From assembly GCA_903882935.1 (NCBI GenBank), contig CAIRZB010000039.1, forward strand, positions 1 through 56,964: DNA of 56,964 bases. Reading direction: 5' to 3'. Source of the DNA: an uncultured Parafilimonas sp. GTDB lineage: Bacteria; Bacteroidota; Bacteroidia; Chitinophagales; Chitinophagaceae. Numbering within the stretch: position 1 is the stretch's first letter; every line of letters starts with the position of its first letter. This document shows, in pieces, positions 53,299 through 56,964 of this stretch. The notes under the pieces are model-generated. The model worked only from the letters and a program-made list of their open reading frames with translations. It was not told the origin of the DNA and made no database searches. The position numbers were made by a program, and so were the translations under genes.

Positions 53299-55185
53299 AT
53301 GCAAGGCCCCAATAATAAAAACATTCAATACGATACCATTGCTGAAAATGTTTCCAACGGTATTTTGCTTGAAGGTAGCGACCGTAATATTAAATACGCC
53401 AACAAGCTATTGTTGGAAACATTTAATATTACCGCAACACCCGAAACCTTAATAGGTACTGACTGCAAGGCGGCCTTACAGTATGCAGCCTTTCTATTTA
53501 CCCACCCATACGAATTTTTAAATGCCACAGATACCTGTGTGCAAAACGGCCAAAAAGTTTTGAACCAGGAATGGATGATGGCCGACGGCCGTACCCTTTT
53601 GCGCGACTACATACCCTTGTATGACGATGGCATGCTTACCGGCCACCTTTGGATGTACAAAGAGGTGACTGAAGTAAAAAAACTGGAAGAGGAAAACAAA
53701 CGCCTAAAGCTTTTTTACGAGCGTATACTAGATAAGCTACCCATTGAAATTGCTGTATTTGATACAACACAAACGTTTTTATATGCCAACCAAACCGCCA
53801 TACCCGACCCAGTTAGGCGCCAAGGGCTAATGGGTAAAAAACGTACAACCATGTACAACGACAGGCCAAATTTTTTTCAACTTCAAAAATCAAGGAACGA
53901 AGCCTTTTTGCGTTCATTGGTAACAGGCGCAAAACAAGAGTTTATTGAACGTGCTATAGGGGATGAACCCAAATACTATTTACGAAGCATTTACCCCATG
54001 TTGGGTAACCAAGATGAAGAAGACTTGTTGATATCCTACGGGCTTAATATTACCGAGCTGGTGCAAAAGGAAAATGAGCTTAGAGACAGCAACAGGAAAC
54101 TGGATACTTTGATTAATGCATTGGATGAGGCTTTGGTTATTGTGGGGCCAACCAGCACCATAGAATATGCTAACCCTGCTTGGGAAAAAATTTTTGGCGT
54201 TACCAACGTCAATACCGTAGGTAAACAAGTACAACTTTTTTTTAACCCAGAAGCGGCAGGGCAGTTAACGGCAATTTTCAATAACATCATTAAACAATCT
54301 ACCCAAAATGAACGTATTAAAGTGCAGATAAACAACAACTTTTTAACCACAAAAACACTAAGCTGTTTTATAACTGCTTTTACACACCAAGGTATAACCA
54401 AATTTTCTTGTTTGTTTACTGACATTACCGCCATCGAAAAAAGTGTTGAAGAACTAACCAAATTATTTCTACGGGAGAAAGACCTAAATGAAATAAAATC
54501 TGGTTTTGTAAACATGGTATCGCATGAGCTTAGAACCCCACTTGCCATTATACAGTCCAGCGCAGAAATATGCGAAATGATAACCAACGGCGGCACGCGT
54601 GGCAATGAAGAAAGCTTGAAAGAATACTTAGGCAATATTACCGGCGAAGTAGACAGAATAACGAAGTTGCTAACCGAAGTATTGATGGTTAGCAAAATTG
54701 AAGCAGGCAAAATTGAAACAAGTATCCAAAAAACCGATCTATACCGTGTTTGCGTTTCAATGATAACAAAAACATTTTTACCTTGGGCAGACGGGCGAAG
54801 CCTACACTATACTTTGGCACTTAACGGCCCCGTTTATACCGACCAGATGATGGTTGAACACATTATCAACAACCTACTACAAAATGCGTTTAAATACTCT
54901 GCCAATAAACCTTCGCCTATATGCCGTATTAAAGGTTTTAAGCATTACTGGAGTATTACGGTAGTAGATTTTGGCATTGGTATAACCCGAGAAGACATGA
55001 TAACTTTAGGCCAGTCGTTTTTTAGGGGTACCAACGTAGGCGAAACAAATGGCACCGGCCTTGGGCTTACCATTGTAAAATATTTTGCCGGCCTGCTAAA
55101 CGCGTGTTTTTTTGTACGGTCTACCATAAACAAAGGCTCGGTGTTTTATATAAAATTTCCATATGAAAAAAATATTGATCATTGA
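53299..55185 (+). CDS. PAS histidine kinase
   Basis: A cytoplasmic protein of 628 residues. Three PAS-like regions (about 10-130, 140-265, 270-385) are followed by a HisKA domain with FVNMVSHELRTPLAIIQ (His409) and an ATPase domain with INNLLQNAFKYS, VVDFGIGI and GETNGTGLGLTIVK. All kinase boxes are present. It is the third gene of the unit and overlaps the next gene by 23 bases, so both are made together. Confidence 0.93.
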   Translation: MQGPNNKNIQYDTIAENVSNGILLEGSDRNIKYANKLLLETFNITATPETLIGTDCKAALQYAAFLFTHPYEFLNATDTCVQNGQKVLNQEWMMADGRTLLRDYIPLYDDGMLTGHLWMYKEVTEVKKLEEENKRLKLFYERILDKLPIEIAVFDTTQTFLYANQTAIPDPVRRQGLMGKKRTTMYNDRPNFFQLQKSRNEAFLRSLVTGAKQEFIERAIGDEPKYYLRSIYPMLGNQDEEDLLISYGLNITELVQKENELRDSNRKLDTLINALDEALVIVGPTSTIEYANPAWEKIFGVTNVNTVGKQVQLFFNPEAAGQLTAIFNNIIKQSTQNERIKVQINNNFLTTKTLSCFITAFTHQGITKFSCLFTDITAIEKSVEELTKLFLREKDLNEIKSGFVNMVSHELRTPLAIIQSSAEICEMITNGGTRGNEESLKEYLGNITGEVDRITKLLTEVLMVSKIEAGKIETSIQKTDLYRVCVSMITKTFLPWADGRSLHYTLALNGPVYTDQMMVEHIINNLLQNAFKYSANKPSPICRIKGFKHYWSITVVDFGIGITREDMITLGQSFFRGTNVGETNGTGLGLTIVKYFAGLLNACFFVRSTINKGSVFYIKFPYEKNIDH

Positions 55186-56242
55186 GGATGAAAAACTTAT
55201 CAGAAACAATCTGCGCTTTATACTGGAACATAACGGGTATTATTGCGCGGTGGCCGAAGACGGTTTTGAAGGGTTGGAAAAGATAAAACAATTTAAGCCA
55301 GCGTTGGTATTGTGCGATTTGATGATGCCCCGCATGAATGGGTTTGAGCTATTGGCCGAAGTACGCAAACTGCCCGACAGCATAAATGTACCTTTTGTTT
55401 TTATTACTGCCCGCGCCGATGAAAAAGATAAACGGGAGGGCATGAACCTTGGTGCCGATGATTATATAACAAAGCCGTTTAATACCACCCATTTGTTAGA
55501 AACGGTGCAGAAACGAATTGCACTGGCCGAAAAACGCAATGAAGTACAATTGGTTACCACCCGCGCAAACGCCTTTAATATTTTTTGCACCATCAGCAGC
55601 CACGAATATCTTACGCCGCTAAACAGCATCATAAATTTTGCCGAAATATTGGTGGCCGAAAATGTGGGCGTATTACCCAAAAGGTCAATAAACCTGTTAC
55701 AGCATATTGAGTACTCAGGTAAAAAGCTATACCGCGTTACGCGAAAGCTGTTTTGGTACATAACACTGGTTGAAAATGCCCAGCACCCTTGGCAACCCAA
55801 AGGCCACGACAATGTAAACATACAGCAGCTTTTTTTACAGCAATTTGAAGTTATTGCAAGTACTGGGTACTCAGCAGTGCTTAATATGGAGACCAAAGGC
55901 ATAGACCTTTTTAACTACAAGCATACCGATGTTGCGTTAATGGCCGGCGAGCTGATGGAGAATGCCGTAAAATTTGCGTTACCAAAAACAACCGTAAAAG
56001 TTAGCTTTGAAACCGAGGGCGAGCTGGCCTGCATAACCGTGGAAAACCAATACAACGGGCCGCAATTTACCAATGCGAACATAACACGGTTAGCGAAAGA
56101 TAACACCGATGATAACTGGCAAGGGGCCGGCCTGGGGCTTTATTTGTTGCAAAGTTGGGCAGTAGCCTTGGGGGGCAGCCTGTTTATAGCAGGCAACGGG
56201 GAAAATTTTACCGCTAAATTGCTTTTGCCGCGGGCACTGTAA
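55163..56242 (+). CDS. Response regulator fused to a divergent histidine-kinase core
   Basis: A protein of 359 residues. The N-terminal receiver has IIEDEKLI, Asp52 (CDLMMPRMNG) and Lys104 (YITKPFN). The C-terminal part has a His-containing helix ISSHEYLTPLNS (His147) and an ATPase-like fold with ELMENAVKFALP and GAGLGLYLLQS. The D-box region (ITVENQYNGPQF) departs from the usual DxGxG, so kinase activity may be weak or the domain may work as a phosphatase. Receiver-first hybrids like this are frequent in Bacteroidota and cyanobacteria. Confidence 0.9.
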   Translation: MKKILIIEDEKLIRNNLRFILEHNGYYCAVAEDGFEGLEKIKQFKPALVLCDLMMPRMNGFELLAEVRKLPDSINVPFVFITARADEKDKREGMNLGADDYITKPFNTTHLLETVQKRIALAEKRNEVQLVTTRANAFNIFCTISSHEYLTPLNSIINFAEILVAENVGVLPKRSINLLQHIEYSGKKLYRVTRKLFWYITLVENAQHPWQPKGHDNVNIQQLFLQQFEVIASTGYSAVLNMETKGIDLFNYKHTDVALMAGELMENAVKFALPKTTVKVSFETEGELACITVENQYNGPQFTNANITRLAKDNTDDNWQGAGLGLYLLQSWAVALGGSLFIAGNGENFTAKLLLPRAL

Positions 56243-56389
56243 GGGTTACAATTTGAGGGGCATTACATAATAACTTCTGGGGTACTTAAATTCTACCCGA
56301 AATTTTGCATAAAACGCCTAACCAAATACGCTTTATAATAAAAAAAGAGGTACTCGCATTAATAACATAAATCAAGTCCTAGGCATGTA

Positions 56390-56836
56390 CTAGCTGGCTA
56401 AGACCTCACTAATCCTGTTATAAAATGCCCGGAAGCTAACACTTTGGGTACAAAGCCATTCAACGTCAAACTCTTGTACAAGTTTGGTTACTATCTCTTT
56501 TCTATCAGCATATTTTTTCCCATACACCATGCGTTTAGCATCGGCACGTTTCGTGTTTTCTGTGTCGTCGGTGATAGTTTTGGTTAATGCAGGGTTTTCG
56601 ACCTTGCGTTGCAAAAAAATCAACCAATGCTCAATGGCCTGTATTGGGAAAAATATTACGGCTTTTTGCTTGGCATCGTCATTTAACTTGGCATAAAGCT
56701 TTCTCAGTTCTGCCGCAAAGTTTTCCCTAGGCCGGTTATCATAATCGATACCTACAAAAACTAGGTTAAGGTTATAGGGGTGGAGGTATGACGAGCGTTC
56801 TATTTGTATTGCGTAACTCTTAAGTGGAAAATCCAC
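56390..56836 (-). pseudogene. N-terminally truncated DUF4276/TOPRIM-like protein
   Basis: The last 148 codons of a gene. FVGIDYDNRPRENFAAELRKL looks like the second acidic motif of a TOPRIM-type nuclease fold (D-x-D), followed by VIFFPIQAIEHWLIFLQRK. The C-terminal part has KRADAKRMVYGKKYADRKE. These features recall DUF4276/RloB-like proteins of defence systems. The first motif (Val/Glu-Gly) that should lie 40-60 residues earlier is absent; the frame runs directly into IS21-like terminal sequence with only a GTG as start. Assignment is tentative. Confidence 0.5.
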
Positions 56837-56839
56837 GTA

Positions 56840-56964
56840 AACTAACCCCCTTCGGCCAAAAGAATAAGGTCCCCTTCGGCCATTTCAAATTGACCCCCTG
56901 ATACCGGCTCAAACTGCCCCCCTGTAAAAGCAGGTAAAGAACAATTGTTTTTGTAGGATAATAA
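56840..56964. mobile_element. Terminal region of an IS21-like element (partial)
   Basis: Three imperfect repeats of about 23 bases, each beginning with a run of C: CCCCCTTCGGCCAAAAG, CCCCTTCGGCCATTTC and CCCCCTGATACCGGCTC, then another CCCCCC. Several short terminal repeats in tandem are characteristic of IS21-family ends, and this GGCCGAAGGGG motif is familiar from Bacteroidota members. The istA/istB genes would lie beyond the window. The exact element boundary was not determined. Confidence 0.55.

Noticed and set aside
56270-56300. Palindrome GGGGTA..TACCC after the phosphorelay operon
   Set aside because: Half-sites are in the opposite order to the promoter palindrome and no -7 element follows at the right distance; more likely a weak terminator.

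Overview
The window is chromosomal DNA of a Bacteroidota bacterium, most likely a member of the Chitinophagales. The evidence is the recurring promoter -7 element TAnnTTTG, the near absence of Shine-Dalgarno sequences, and the gene set: proteorhodopsin with Blh and CrtY, TlpA-type thioredoxin, DUF1080 lipoprotein, M13 and M28 peptidases, FkbM, and very large PAS kinases. No rRNA, tRNA or CRISPR array was seen. The window is bounded by mobile DNA: the tail of an IS1595-type transposase at the left edge and an IS21-like terminus at the right edge, next to a gene that has lost its 5' end.

Layout. 0.5-3.6 kb: a WecG/TagA glycosyltransferase, small membrane proteins and a predicted tiny RNA. 3.9-6.8 kb: a light-harvesting operon on the minus strand (rhodopsin, lycopene cyclase, beta-carotene-cleaving Blh), with a hairpin terminator between the opsin and the pigment genes. 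7.5-16 kb: secreted peptidase, exonuclease III, two DHFR-fold proteins, a TlpA protein, a field of decayed interspersed repeats, a second tiny RNA and a broken small membrane gene. 16-18.4 kb: a PAS sensor protein with no ATPase domain. 18.7-23.5 kb: YncE/phosphoesterase fusion, FkbM methyltransferase, membrane-bound AraC-type regulator. 23.5-33 kb: a chaperone/usher-like surface-fibre locus with a periplasmic chaperone, pilin-like subunits, decayed subunit fragments and a 1447-residue outer-membrane protein. 33-42.4 kb: metabolic and secreted enzymes, one of them inactivated by a stop codon. 42.4-43.9 kb: a REP-associated transposase between two REP arrays. 43.9-46.2 kb: an alkylation-repair and oxygenase cluster. 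47.9-56.2 kb: an eight-PAS histidine kinase and a four-gene phosphorelay operon.

The most interesting signal cuts across these regions. A 16-bp palindrome, CCCC-N8-GGGG with an A/T-rich centre, lies 22 bp (once 23 bp) upstream of a Bacteroidota -7 element at nine places on both strands, plus two weaker sites. This puts the palindrome centre near -41, a position typical of a class II activator. The sites precede the glycosyltransferase, the AraC-type membrane regulator, both large PAS proteins, three related small two-helix membrane proteins (one broken) and two predicted RNAs of about 50 nt that end in nearly the same terminator. I read this as an undescribed regulon of sensors, tiny membrane proteins and small RNAs. 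Its regulator is not identified.
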